Program-made: the position numbers and the translations under genes
In this document: one piece after another, positions 15,202-23,636 of the stretch
Layout of the letters: every line of letters begins with the position of its first letter
Numbering within the stretch: position 1 is the stretch's first letter
The notes under the pieces: model-generated
What the model saw: only the letters and a program-made list of their open reading frames with translations
Database searches by the model: none
Told to the model about the DNA's origin: nothing
NCBI RefSeq assembly: GCF_001429045.1
Contig: NZ_LMHY01000028.1
Span: 233,996 to 297,995 of the forward strand
From: Pseudomonas sp. Root71
Lineage (GTDB): Bacteria; Pseudomonadota; Gammaproteobacteria; Pseudomonadales; Pseudomonadaceae
Length of the DNA stretch: 64,000 nt
Direction: 5' to 3'

Positions 15202-15989
15202 ACGCTTACTGGCAATGCTTTAGCGGCATCGTGCTGCGCGAGTGGCTGCGCTTTGTGCTGCAACGCACGCGGTTTCTCAGCGCCCTGGTGCGGCCGCTGC
15301 TGTGGCTACTGGTGTTCGCCGCCGGTTTTCGCGCAGCGCTGGGGATCGCGATCATCGAGCCCTACGACACCTACATCCCGTACGAGGTCTACATTATTCC
15401 CGGCCTGGCCTGCATGATCCTGCTGTTCAACGGCATGCAGGGATCACTGTCGATGGTCTACGACCGCGAGATGGGCAGCATGCGGGTGCTGCTGACCAGT
15501 CCCCTGCCCCGCACCTTTCTGCTGTGCAGCAAACTGTTGGCCACGTCGCTGATTTCGCTGTTGCAGGTGTATGCCTTCCTGGCGATTGCCTGGGTCTACG
15601 GCGTGCAGCCACCGGCCATGGGCCTGTTGCTGGCGTTGCCGGCCCTGCTGCTGGTGGCGTTGATGCTCAGCGCCTTGGGCCTGTTGCTGTCGAATGCGAT
15701 CCGCCAGCTGGAGAACTTTGCCGGGGTGATGAATTTCGTGATCTTCCCGCTGTTTTTCCTGTCATCGGCGCTGTATCCGCTGTGGAAGATGCGCGAGGCC
15801 AGCGAGTGGCTGTATTGGCTGTGCGCGGTGAATCCCTTTACCCATGCGGTGGAACTGGTGCGTTTTGCCCTGTATGAACGCTTCAATCCGCTGGCGCTGG
15901 CGGTGTGCGTGGGCCTGACGCTGCTGTTCGCCCTGCTCGCCGTGCTGACCTTCAACCCGCAGCATGCTGCCTTGCGCAAAGCCAGCTAA
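15198..15989 (+). CDS. pedC: Alcohol-associated ABC-2 type permease (PedC-like)
   Basis: A 263-residue membrane protein with about six transmembrane helices and the ABC-2 organisation: an N-terminal amphipathic stretch, MVYDREMGSMRVLLTSPLPR coupling loop, then hydrophobic segments to the end. It overlaps the ATPase by 4 bp. The PedC subfamily has been linked to growth on phenylethanol and other alcohols in P. putida. Direction and substrate are not established; the ABC-2 fold usually means export. Confidence 0.82.
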   Translation: MNAYWQCFSGIVLREWLRFVLQRTRFLSALVRPLLWLLVFAAGFRAALGIAIIEPYDTYIPYEVYIIPGLACMILLFNGMQGSLSMVYDREMGSMRVLLTSPLPRTFLLCSKLLATSLISLLQVYAFLAIAWVYGVQPPAMGLLLALPALLLVALMLSALGLLLSNAIRQLENFAGVMNFVIFPLFFLSSALYPLWKMREASEWLYWLCAVNPFTHAVELVRFALYERFNPLALAVCVGLTLLFALLAVLTFNPQHAALRKAS

Positions 15990-16034
15990 CACCACAATCC
16001 CCGGTGGGGGATCTTCATTGAACAGGGAGAATTA

Positions 16035-16046
16035 CTACTTTAGTAC
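16035..16046. promoter_or_regulatory. Candidate operator upstream of the CXXCW gene and pedR2
   Basis: CTACTTTAGTAC lies 80-91 bp upstream of the CXXCW start. On the other strand it reads GTACTAAAGTAG and continues TAATTC, close to the element upstream of the FIST gene. If PedR2 binds here, the regulator would control its own unit. Confidence 0.45.
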
Positions 16047-16125
16047 TGGTTTACCTGTCTATCGTCGCATTCCCAACGCCCCCCGACTGGCATGTAATAG
16101 GTCCATAACTATAAGGACCGAACCC

Positions 16126-16683
16126 ATGCCACGTGCCCGACGTTGCCTGTTGCGCCCCGCTCTCGCCGCCCTGTCGCTGGGCCTGCTGCTGAGCACCGCG
16201 CAGGCCGACACAGCGCTGTTCTCCGCCGAGGGTTATCGCATCGGCCTGTACCGCAGCCCGACGCCCGACCAACTGCAAGGCGCAACCATCGTCGATACCC
16301 TCACCCTGCAAACCCTGCTCGGCCAAACCCCACGCCCACTGCTGATCGACGTCTACCGCCGTCAGTGGCTGCAAGGGCAATTCATCGAAGACCAGCCCCA
16401 TGAAAACCTGCCCGGCAGCCATTGGCTGGCCAATACCGGGGATGGCGACCTGACGCCGCAATGGCAGGACTACTTCGCCGGCAACCTGCAAAAGCTGACC
16501 GCCGGCGACCCGACCCAACCGCTGGTCTTCTATTGCCGCTCCGACTGCTGGTTGAGCTGGAATGCGGTCAAGCGCGCAGCCACCATGGGCTATAAGACTC
16601 TGTATTGGTATCGCGATGGCCTGGACGCCTGGCAAGCGGCCAACCTGCCGGTTTCGCCTGCCCGGCCCGAACCCTTTCCCTGA
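16126..16683 (+). CDS. PQQ-dependent catabolism-associated CXXCW-motif rhodanese-like protein
   Basis: A 185-residue exported protein (signal PALAALSLGLLLSTAQA) with a rhodanese-like fold: LLIDVYRR near residue 70, then FYCRSDCWLSWNAVKRAA where the active loop would be. The family motif is a Cys pair followed by Trp. An AAGGA site precedes the ATG at 16126. It is 56 bp upstream of pedR2. Together with the SoxYZ-like carrier it gives the locus two periplasmic proteins related to sulfur handling, though no sulfur chemistry has been shown. Confidence 0.8.
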   Translation: MPRARRCLLRPALAALSLGLLLSTAQADTALFSAEGYRIGLYRSPTPDQLQGATIVDTLTLQTLLGQTPRPLLIDVYRRQWLQGQFIEDQPHENLPGSHWLANTGDGDLTPQWQDYFAGNLQKLTAGDPTQPLVFYCRSDCWLSWNAVKRAATMGYKTLYWYRDGLDAWQAANLPVSPARPEPFP

Positions 16684-16739
16684 GCTTTACGCGTGCGTGT
16701 TGTTGCCACACCATAATCAAAATAATGAGGTGAAAGGCC

Positions 16740-17405
16740 ATGTACAAAATCCTGATTGCCGACGATCACCCGCTGTTTCGTGAAGCCATTCACAACGTCA
16801 TCAGCGACGGTTTTGCCGGCAGCGAAGTGATGGAAACCGCCGACCTGGACAGCGCCCTGGCCCTGACCCAGGAACACGACGACCTGGACCTGATCCTGCT
16901 CGACCTGAACATGCCCGGCATGCACGGGCTCAATGGCCTGATCAACCTGCGCAACGAAGCGCCGACCATTCCGGTGGTGATTGTTTCCGCCGAGCAGGAC
17001 AAACAGATCGTGCTGCAAGCCATCACCTACGGCGCGGTGGGTTTCATCACCAAATCGTCACCCCGCGCCCAGATGACCGATGCGATCCAGCAGATTCTCA
17101 ATGGCAATGTCTACCTGCCCCCGGACATCATCCGCACCGCCAAAAGCAGCACCCACCGACGGATGAACGACACCCCGAGCTTCCCGCCCGAACTGCTCCA
17201 GGCCCTGACCCGCAAGCAACTGCAAGTGCTGGAGCGCATGACCAAGGGCGAATCGAACAAGCAGATCGCCTACACCCTGGAAATCGCCGAGACCACGGTC
17301 AAGGCCCACGTCTCGGCAATCCTGCGCAAGCTCAACGTGCACAACCGGGTGCAGGCGATCCTGAGTGCCGGGGATATTGATTTCGGGTCTTATCTGCGGC
17401 GTTGA
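16740..17405 (+). CDS. pedR2: LuxR-family response regulator PedR2/AgmR/ErbR
   Basis: A 221-residue NarL-type regulator. The receiver domain has the acidic pair in IADDHPLF, phospho-acceptor Asp55 in LILLDLNMPG and a switch Lys in FITKSSPRAQ. The C-terminal LuxR HTH runs from LTRKQLQVLERMTKGESNKQ through AETTVKAHVSAILRKL. In P. putida the orthologue with PedS2 mediates lanthanide-responsive control of pedH and pedE; in P. aeruginosa ErbR/AgmR controls the exa and pqq genes. An AATGAGGTG ribosome-binding site precedes the ATG. It converges on pedS2, its probable kinase, across a REP pair. Confidence 0.9.
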   Translation: MYKILIADDHPLFREAIHNVISDGFAGSEVMETADLDSALALTQEHDDLDLILLDLNMPGMHGLNGLINLRNEAPTIPVVIVSAEQDKQIVLQAITYGAVGFITKSSPRAQMTDAIQQILNGNVYLPPDIIRTAKSSTHRRMNDTPSFPPELLQALTRKQLQVLERMTKGESNKQIAYTLEIAETTVKAHVSAILRKLNVHNRVQAILSAGDIDFGSYLRR

Positions 17406-17428
17406 GTCAGCAAGACCGCGGCGCCCCC

Positions 17429-17521
17429 TTCGCGAGCAAGCCCGCTCCCACACTGGACCTGCGTCGTACACAAAATCTGTGTTTGATGAAGATCAAATGT
17501 GGGAGCGGGCTTGCTCGCGAA
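17429..17521. repeat. REP pair between pedR2 and pedS2
   Basis: Two REP copies at 17429-17453 and 17498-17521 in the convergent gap between pedR2 and pedS2, in the same order as the pqqB-pqqC pair. No independent terminator with a T-run is seen, so these hairpins may serve both genes. Confidence 0.88.
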
Positions 17522-17546
17522 GAGGCCAGCACCGACACCCAGAAAA

Positions 17547-20180
17547 TCAAGGCCTGCCGAGCAAATGACTCATCGCCGTCTTCAGTTTCATCGGCCGCAC
17601 CGGCTTGTGCATCAGGGTGTGGCCCAGTTCGCGGATCTGCTGCTTGAGCTCATTGCTGTAGTTGGCCGTGATCATCATCGCCGGGATCGGTGAGGCACGA
17701 CGGGCATTGATCCGGGCCACTGCATCGACACCGTTCTGATCGTTATCCAGATGATAGTCGGCGATCAGCAAGTCGGCTTCGGCGCGGTAGTTGTCCACTT
17801 GCCGTGCCAGGTCCTCCTCCGACAGCGCCGTCACCACCCGACACCCCCACCCCTCCAGCAAGGTGCGCATGCCGGCACAGATGGTCGCGTCATTGTCCAG
17901 CACCCATATCCTGGCACCCCGCAGGCGCTCAAGCATCGGCTCGCTCATCTGCAGCGTCGGCGGCGGTGTCGGCGCGGTGGCGCTCAAGGGTACTTCGACC
18001 GAGAACATCGAACCCCGGCCCGGCCACGAGCGCACATGAATGGGATGCCCGAGGATGCCGGCAATTTTCTCGACGATCGCCAGGCCCAGGCCCAGTCCGC
18101 GATCCTGATCCGGTCGCTGCACATCGCCGCGCTTGAATTCCTGGAAAATCTCCTCCAGGCGATGCTCGGCAATGCCCATGCCGCTGTCCCAGACTTCGAT
18201 CGTCAGGCACTGATGATGCCGCCGGCAACCGAGCACCACGCGACCACTGTAGGTATAGCGAATCGCGTTGCTCAGCAGGTTGCGCAGAATCCGCGCCAGC
18301 AACTGGATGTCGCTGCGCACCAGCGCCGAACAGCCGATGAAGTGCAATTGCAGGCCTTCACTGCGCGCCACCTGGGTGTATTCGGCGGCCAGGTTGTCCA
18401 GCAGTTCACTGAGGGCAAACGGCGCGACGTCGGCCTTGATCACCCCCGCATCGAGCTTGGAAATATCCACCAGGGTGCCGAGCAGGTTCTCCACGTCTTC
18501 CAGGGAATTACTCACGTTGCGTACCAGAATCTCGCTGGACATCGGCTCTCGGCGTTCCAGCAAGGCACTGGTGAACAATCGCGCCGCATTCAGCGGTTGC
18601 AGCAGGTCGTGGCTGACGGCGGCGAGGAACTTGGTTTTCGACAGGTTGGCTTGCTCGGCTTCCTGCTTGGCTTCGCGCAAGCGTGACTCGACCAGGCGCC
18701 GCTCATCGATCTCGCGCAGCAACTGGTCGTTGAGGGTGGTCAACTCCGCCGTGCGCTCGCGTACCCGCAGCTCAAGGTTCTGATACGCCTGATGCAGCGC
18801 CTCGGCGGTGCGGCGGCGTTCGGTGATGTCGCGGATCAGCACGAAAATCCCCACCACCTCGCCACTGGCCAGACGGTTGGGCACATAGGAGCGCAGCATG
18901 TAGCGCTCCTGGTTGTTGACGTTGGTTTCGGCGAACTCGAAGGTCACGCTCTCGCCGGCCAGTGCCCTGGCCACATAGGACTCCAGGCGCTGGTAATGCT
19001 GTTCGCTGTGCACTTCACGCAGGCTCTGGCCGAGCATCACGCCGCGGGGCCAGCAGTACCACTCCTCGTAGACCTTGTTGGTGAACTCGTAGACCAGGTC
19101 GGCATTGAGGTAGGCAATCAATGCCGGTACGTGATCGGTGATCAGGCGGATCCAGTGTTCGCTTTCACTCAGCGCTTCGGCGTGCTGGTAGCGCTCGGTA
19201 ATGTCGGTGAAGGTGTTGACGAAACCGCCGGTGGGCAACGGATGGGTGCGGATTTCCAGGACCCGGCCATCGTACAGGCGCTGCTCGCATTCGCGGACCG
19301 GTCGCCCGTTGCCGTCGCGACTGGCAGGGGTCAGCAGGTTCAACTCGCTGTCGGCGATCACTTCGGCAAAAGGGCGATGGGCCGCCACCGGCGCCAGGCC
19401 GCTCAATTCCAGGAAGCGCCGGTTCCACAATTCCAGGATGCCCTCGGCGCTGACCATCGCCACCCCTTGGGACAGGTTGTCGACCGCCCGTTGCAACAGG
19501 TGCGACTTCTGCGCCACCGCCTGCTCGCGGCGCATGGTTTCGCTGAGTTTGACGTCGGTAATGTCGGTGAACAGAATCACCCGCCCCCCTTCCTGGGTCG
19601 GCCGCTCGCTGACTTGCAGCCAACGCCCGTTCTGCAGACGGTAAAGCAGGTTTTCGTCGGCGTGCCCGCGAGGCTCTTCGGTGAACAGGGCGTTGTTCAT
19701 CATCAGCCGCTTGACCTCGGTCAGGCGCATGCCGGCATTGATCCGCACCCGGCTGTTGCTCCAGAACGCCTTGAAGCGACTGTTGAACAGCACGATGCGC
19801 TGGTCGGCGTCGAACAGCACGAAGGCGTCGGAAATGCTTTCGATGGCATCGATCAGGTGTTGATGCGCCGTTTCCGCGCGCAGGCGGGCTTCACTGAGCA
19901 GATGATTACCGGCCTTGAGTTCGGCCATGGCCTGGTTCAGGGCATCGGTGCGTTCACGCACTTGCTCGGCCAGCACCACCGAATGCTGGAATGCCGCGTA
20001 CGGATCGTTGCCGCGAGTCCCCCCGGACTCGACCCGTTCGATCAGCGCGCCATTGATGCGCTGCAGTTTATGGTTTTCCAGGCGCAGCCTGGCCAGTTCG
20101 GCCTGCAGCTCAGCGATGTCCCGGGGCACGGCCGCGGGCAATGGCAACGCCGGTGAAGGTCTGGTTGATGTGCATGCCAT
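17547..20180 (-). CDS. pedS2: Hybrid sensor histidine kinase PedS2 (NahK/ErcS'-type)
   Basis: An 877-residue soluble hybrid kinase with no transmembrane segment. An N-terminal coiled coil (about 20-105) is followed by three PAS-type domains (about 108-205, 228-330 and 340-455) and a second coiled coil. HisKA has phospho-acceptor His524 in AAVSHDLLQPLNAARLF. HATPase_c follows with the N box RNLLSNAIRYT and GLGLGLAIVEKI. The C-terminal receiver has Asp808 in LLIADYH. The ATG at 20180 has GGAG 9 nt upstream and lies inside the FIST gene (71 bp overlap in another frame). PedS2 of P. putida responds to lanthanides; how a soluble kinase does so is open. Confidence 0.88.
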   Translation of the reverse strand: MACTSTRPSPALPLPAAVPRDIAELQAELARLRLENHKLQRINGALIERVESGGTRGNDPYAAFQHSVVLAEQVRERTDALNQAMAELKAGNHLLSEARLRAETAHQHLIDAIESISDAFVLFDADQRIVLFNSRFKAFWSNSRVRINAGMRLTEVKRLMMNNALFTEEPRGHADENLLYRLQNGRWLQVSERPTQEGGRVILFTDITDVKLSETMRREQAVAQKSHLLQRAVDNLSQGVAMVSAEGILELWNRRFLELSGLAPVAAHRPFAEVIADSELNLLTPASRDGNGRPVRECEQRLYDGRVLEIRTHPLPTGGFVNTFTDITERYQHAEALSESEHWIRLITDHVPALIAYLNADLVYEFTNKVYEEWYCWPRGVMLGQSLREVHSEQHYQRLESYVARALAGESVTFEFAETNVNNQERYMLRSYVPNRLASGEVVGIFVLIRDITERRRTAEALHQAYQNLELRVRERTAELTTLNDQLLREIDERRLVESRLREAKQEAEQANLSKTKFLAAVSHDLLQPLNAARLFTSALLERREPMSSEILVRNVSNSLEDVENLLGTLVDISKLDAGVIKADVAPFALSELLDNLAAEYTQVARSEGLQLHFIGCSALVRSDIQLLARILRNLLSNAIRYTYSGRVVLGCRRHHQCLTIEVWDSGMGIAEHRLEEIFQEFKRGDVQRPDQDRGLGLGLAIVEKIAGILGHPIHVRSWPGRGSMFSVEVPLSATAPTPPPTLQMSEPMLERLRGARIWVLDNDATICAGMRTLLEGWGCRVVTALSEEDLARQVDNYRAEADLLIADYHLDNDQNGVDAVARINARRASPIPAMMITANYSNELKQQIRELGHTLMHKPVRPMKLKTAMSHLLGRP

Positions 20181-21273
20181 TGAACTGTTCTCCGTAGGTG
20201 TTGAAACCCATCACCCGTTGCTCACGCAAAAACGCGCCGATCTGATCAAGACTGCCGTCGTCTTCGAGTTCCAGACGCCGCAGGAAACAGTCGCAACCGA
20301 TGGTCAGCAGCAAATCGCCCAGACGCTCCTGCAACCCCTCGAACAGGCTCTGCAGGTTCGGCAGCATCGGCCCCGGGGTCATGGCGGTGAGGACGATGCC
20401 GTTTTCCACGGCGCAGTAGAAACTCAGGCTCAGGTCCGGATGCACCTGCTGGATGGCCCGCACGTAGTACTGCTGGTTGATCCGCACCGCCAACGGGTGC
20501 GCGGCGAAAACCCGGTGATCGAGCTGCGCCACCGGCACGCCGATGTGCCGGGCGTACTCCTCGGCAGCCGGCTCGGCATTGAGTTCGAAGACCCGGCGCA
20601 AGGCGCTGTCGGCCCCGGTGACCACCAGCTTCTCGGCGCGGGGCAGCACGTGGTGGGTGGTGAACACTTCGAAATCCAGCCAGGTATTGACCAGCACCAC
20701 CACGGCCGCGCCGCTGTGGAACTCGCCATCGAAGTACACATGGGTATGGGTCAGGTAGTTGTCGTCGCCGGCCGAACCGCCGAAATGCGGAATGTCGCCC
20801 AGTGCCGCGCTCAAGGCCGCCAGGACCATTTCCTCGCGGCTGGACAGGCCATCGAGCAGGGTCAGGGCAAAGCTGTTGCCCTTGATCGGCGCCAGGGTGT
20901 TGCTGCGACAGCCACTGACCAGGCGCTCGACCATTTGCTGGGCGTCGATCAGGCTGAAGTGCTCCATCTGGTCGATCAGCTCGATCGCAATGGAAAAGTG
21001 CCGGTGATCGAAACCCACCGCCGTCACGCAATTGCGCCCGTAGCCCAGGGGGGTGATTTCCCCGGCGCTGGTGCAGCCCACCAGGCGAATGCCGCCGAAG
21101 CTTTGCTGCAAGGCCTGGCCCAGCGCCTGCAAGTCGTACTCGGCGGAACAGAAGAACAGCACGAACCCCAGGTGCGGATGCAACAACTGTCGTGCCAGTT
21201 CCTGCGCCACCTGCCGGGCATCGGCGGCCTGGGACATTGCACTGACGATTCCTTCGTTCTGGCCCTGCTGCAT
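20110..21273 (-). CDS. FIST domain-containing sensory protein
   Basis: A 387-residue protein with a FIST N domain (LGFVLFFCSAEYD, GCTSAGEITPLGYG) and a FIST C domain (from about residue 230, including EYARHIGVPVAQLDHRVFAAHPLAVR). FIST domains bind small ligands and often accompany histidine kinases. The start at ATG 21273 has GGGAGG upstream; the ATG at 21333 lacks one. The gene ends 71 bp inside pedS2 in a different frame, so the two are translationally coupled and this is a likely input partner of the kinase (PP_2663 position in P. putida). Confidence 0.83.
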   Translation of the reverse strand: MQQGQNEGIVSAMSQAADARQVAQELARQLLHPHLGFVLFFCSAEYDLQALGQALQQSFGGIRLVGCTSAGEITPLGYGRNCVTAVGFDHRHFSIAIELIDQMEHFSLIDAQQMVERLVSGCRSNTLAPIKGNSFALTLLDGLSSREEMVLAALSAALGDIPHFGGSAGDDNYLTHTHVYFDGEFHSGAAVVVLVNTWLDFEVFTTHHVLPRAEKLVVTGADSALRRVFELNAEPAAEEYARHIGVPVAQLDHRVFAAHPLAVRINQQYYVRAIQQVHPDLSLSFYCAVENGIVLTAMTPGPMLPNLQSLFEGLQERLGDLLLTIGCDCFLRRLELEDDGSLDQIGAFLREQRVMGFNTYGEQFNGMHINQTFTGVAIARGRAPGHR

Positions 21274-21338
21274 CGTCGCCTCCCGCAGGTGCGTGTGTAT
21301 GAGGCACGAGTGTACGAAGCCTGCGAGGTGCAACGAAT

Positions 21339-21352
21339 GCTACTTGGGTAGC
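21339..21352. promoter_or_regulatory. Candidate operator upstream of FIST-pedS2
   Basis: GCTACTTGGGTAGC is a perfect inverted repeat, GCTAC-N4-GTAGC, 66-79 bp upstream of the FIST start. It is the most symmetrical member of the palindrome family in this locus. The adjacent CATTCG on the minus strand is shared with the pqqA upstream region. Confidence 0.5.
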
Positions 21353-21427
21353 GGGTAGCCGCTTCGATGGGATGAGACGGTTGGCGACCCTCGCCGCGAT
21401 GCGCACGGCCAGGGCCACCTCCCGGGG

Positions 21428-22612
21428 TTACCAGGTCAGCACCGCACCCACGGCAAAGGTGTCGGTGTCTTCGTTCTGCTCGTCGGTGTCGTGGCCGTTG
21501 ATTTCGAACTGGTTGTACTCGGCCACCAGCTTGAGGTTGTCGTTCACGTCATGGAACAACGCGATGCCGCGGGTCTCGTAGTCCGCGCCGCTGCCGACCA
21601 CGCCGTTGCCATCGTCATTGGTCTTGCCGTAGGACAAGGCCAGGCGGTTCTTGCCCAGTTTGTAGGAGCCCTGCATCAGGTAGCCGTCGCTGTCGACGTT
21701 GCGCAGGGTCGGCTCGCCGGCATTGTTGGTGAAAAACGGGTTGATGCCCTTGGCCTGGAAACCGGACCCGGTGAGGGACAAGCCGCCCATCTTCGCCTGC
21801 ACGCCATAACCGACACCCTTGGAGGTGACGGTCTCGACCGTGGAGTCAGTGTTGTCCGAGGTCTGGTAGCTGCCGTTGACCCAGCTGTAGATCTTGGCCC
21901 CGGCCAGGTCGAACTGATAGGTGACTTCGCTCTCGGTACGCGGGTTTTCCTGATAGGCCTTGCCCGTCGGGCTGCTGTCGTTGGTGTCCACCGGGTCCAT
22001 GATGCCGACCGCCACGCGCAGACCGTCCATTACCGGGGTGCGATAGGTGATCTGCGAGGTCGGGAACGGATACGGGTAACCGGTGCCGATGTTGCCGAAC
22101 GACACCCCGCCGCCATCCACCAGCCCCAACGTATCGCTGACCTGACCATAACCGGCAAGCATTTCGTCGAGCAGGATGTTGGAACGGGCGAACAGGCCGA
22201 AGTCCTTGCCGATCAGCACTTCGCCCCATTCCGGGTTGGCCACGGTGCCGAAGAACTGCCGCACATCGATGGCGGTGTCGGTGCCGTTGGTTTCGCTGTC
22301 GTTGATGGTGACCCAGAACGAGGCACGGGCACCGAGCTTGAGGTCGTCTACCTGCTTGCCCATGTTGAACCCCAGGTAGTTGGGCAAAAAGCCCATCTTG
22401 ACCCGCGCCTGTCGACGGTCGAACTGATCGCCGGCGCGGTCGACATCGCTGTTCACGTAGAAGGCGTTGATGTAGCCGTCGGTGGAGAACGTGGTCTGGT
22501 CCTTGTCGTACAGCATGATGTCTGCCTCGGCCACCTGGCTCAGGCCAAGGGCAGACAGGCTGGCGATAAAGGCAGGCAGAAAACGATGCGTGACGTTCTT
22601 ATTGTTGTGCAT
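21428..22612 (-). CDS. Outer-membrane porin
   Basis: A 394-residue protein with a signal peptide (FIASLSALGLSQVAEA) and repeated amphipathic beta strands ending in VGAVLTW, the aromatic C terminus needed for barrel assembly. FSTDGYINAFYVNSDVD and RRQARVKMGFLPNYLGFN resemble the gammaproteobacterial porins found near ped genes. A GGAGCG site precedes the ATG. Substrate is unknown; its place downstream of FIST-pedS2 suggests uptake of an alcohol or metal complex, which is inference only. Confidence 0.75.
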   Translation of the reverse strand: MHNNKNVTHRFLPAFIASLSALGLSQVAEADIMLYDKDQTTFSTDGYINAFYVNSDVDRAGDQFDRRQARVKMGFLPNYLGFNMGKQVDDLKLGARASFWVTINDSETNGTDTAIDVRQFFGTVANPEWGEVLIGKDFGLFARSNILLDEMLAGYGQVSDTLGLVDGGGVSFGNIGTGYPYPFPTSQITYRTPVMDGLRVAVGIMDPVDTNDSSPTGKAYQENPRTESEVTYQFDLAGAKIYSWVNGSYQTSDNTDSTVETVTSKGVGYGVQAKMGGLSLTGSGFQAKGINPFFTNNAGEPTLRNVDSDGYLMQGSYKLGKNRLALSYGKTNDDGNGVVGSGADYETRGIALFHDVNDNLKLVAEYNQFEINGHDTDEQNEDTDTFAVGAVLTW

Positions 22613-22820
22613 GGCGCGCTCCGAAACGGGGACTGAGTGTCGGAGGCGATTATCGAAACCTGACGAGCGGCGCCATACGCTGCCTTGGGGCTGGTTTGCA
22701 GCTGCTTTGGATGGGCCGGCGGTGCGTGAGCACCATGGCGTAAGACCGCCGGTCGGCGAGGCTCGCCACTTAGGATGTAGGCCTGTGGACCCCGGTGGCG
22801 TCCACAGGAACCGGTACCGG
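22613..22820. other. Gap between the porin promoter and tauE end, with two hairpins
   Basis: No gene was seen. Two inverted repeats stand out. CCGGCGGT/ACCGCCGG (22716-22752) has a GTGC-gtga-GCAC hairpin inside its loop. CCTGTGGAC/GTCCACAGG (22782-22808) lies just past the tauE stop. Neither has a T-run, so they are possible rather than proven terminators. Confidence 0.4.
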
Positions 22821-23627
22821 CTAGGCGTTGGCCCGAAACAGCATGTAGGCGGCGACCACGACGCAGATGCTGGCGAAACCGACTTGCAACGCCCGCGCCG
22901 GCACCCGGGCGCAGAGCTTGCGGCCGATGATCATGCCAACGATGCTGGAGACGATGAAGGCGATGCCCAAACCATCGATGCGCACCCCGGCATGGAAGGC
23001 GCCGATCACGCCGATCGCCGAAATCAGGCTGATCACCATCAGCGACGTGGCAACGATCCCGCGCATCTGCACATCGGTCAGTTGCTTGAAGGCCGGGACG
23101 ATCAGAAAACCACCGCCCACCCCCAGCAATCCCGAGACCACGCCAGTCACGGCCCCGAGCGCGGCGAGGGTCGCGGTGCATTTGGCGGTCCAGGAAAAGC
23201 GCCCGGTCTGTTGATCGAGCATGCAGTTCTTCTGGCCCCAGTTGGCCTGACCGTGATCGCTGGGGCCCGCATCCTTGCGCTCGCGGCGCAACATCCGCCC
23301 GGCCACAACGACCATCAGCAGGCTGAACAGGATCATCAGGATTTTTTCCGGCAACTGATGGGCAAAGTAGATGCCCACCGGCGAAAACACCGCACCGAGC
23401 GCGGCGATCAGCAGCGCCGCGCGATAACGCACCAGGCCATGGCGCAAGCCGTCGATGGCGCCGACCGCTGCCGCACTGCCCACCGCGAACAACGCCACCG
23501 GAGCGGCCTGGGTCATGCTCCAGCCCAGTCCCAACACCAGGGCCGGGACCGCAAGGATACCGCCGCCGGCGCCAGTCAAGCCGAGCACCAACCCCATCAC
23601 TACACCAAACAGACTTGCCAGCAACAT
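22821..23627 (-). CDS. TauE/SafE family sulfite/sulfur-anion exporter
   Basis: A 268-residue membrane protein with two related halves, each opening with a glycine-rich motif (GLTGAGGGILAVPALV near 16-31 and GLLGVGGGFLIVPAF near 166-180) typical of TauE/SafE permeases. About eight hydrophobic helices are visible. It starts 9 bp after sqr, so sulfide oxidation and anion export are one transcript. Sulfite or a related product is the probable cargo, inferred from the operon. Confidence 0.82.
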   Translation of the reverse strand: MLLASLFGVVMGLVLGLTGAGGGILAVPALVLGLGWSMTQAAPVALFAVGSAAAVGAIDGLRHGLVRYRAALLIAALGAVFSPVGIYFAHQLPEKILMILFSLLMVVVAGRMLRRERKDAGPSDHGQANWGQKNCMLDQQTGRFSWTAKCTATLAALGAVTGVVSGLLGVGGGFLIVPAFKQLTDVQMRGIVATSLMVISLISAIGVIGAFHAGVRIDGLGIAFIVSSIVGMIIGRKLCARVPARALQVGFASICVVVAAYMLFRANA

Positions 23628-23636
23628 AGGGAGTTC

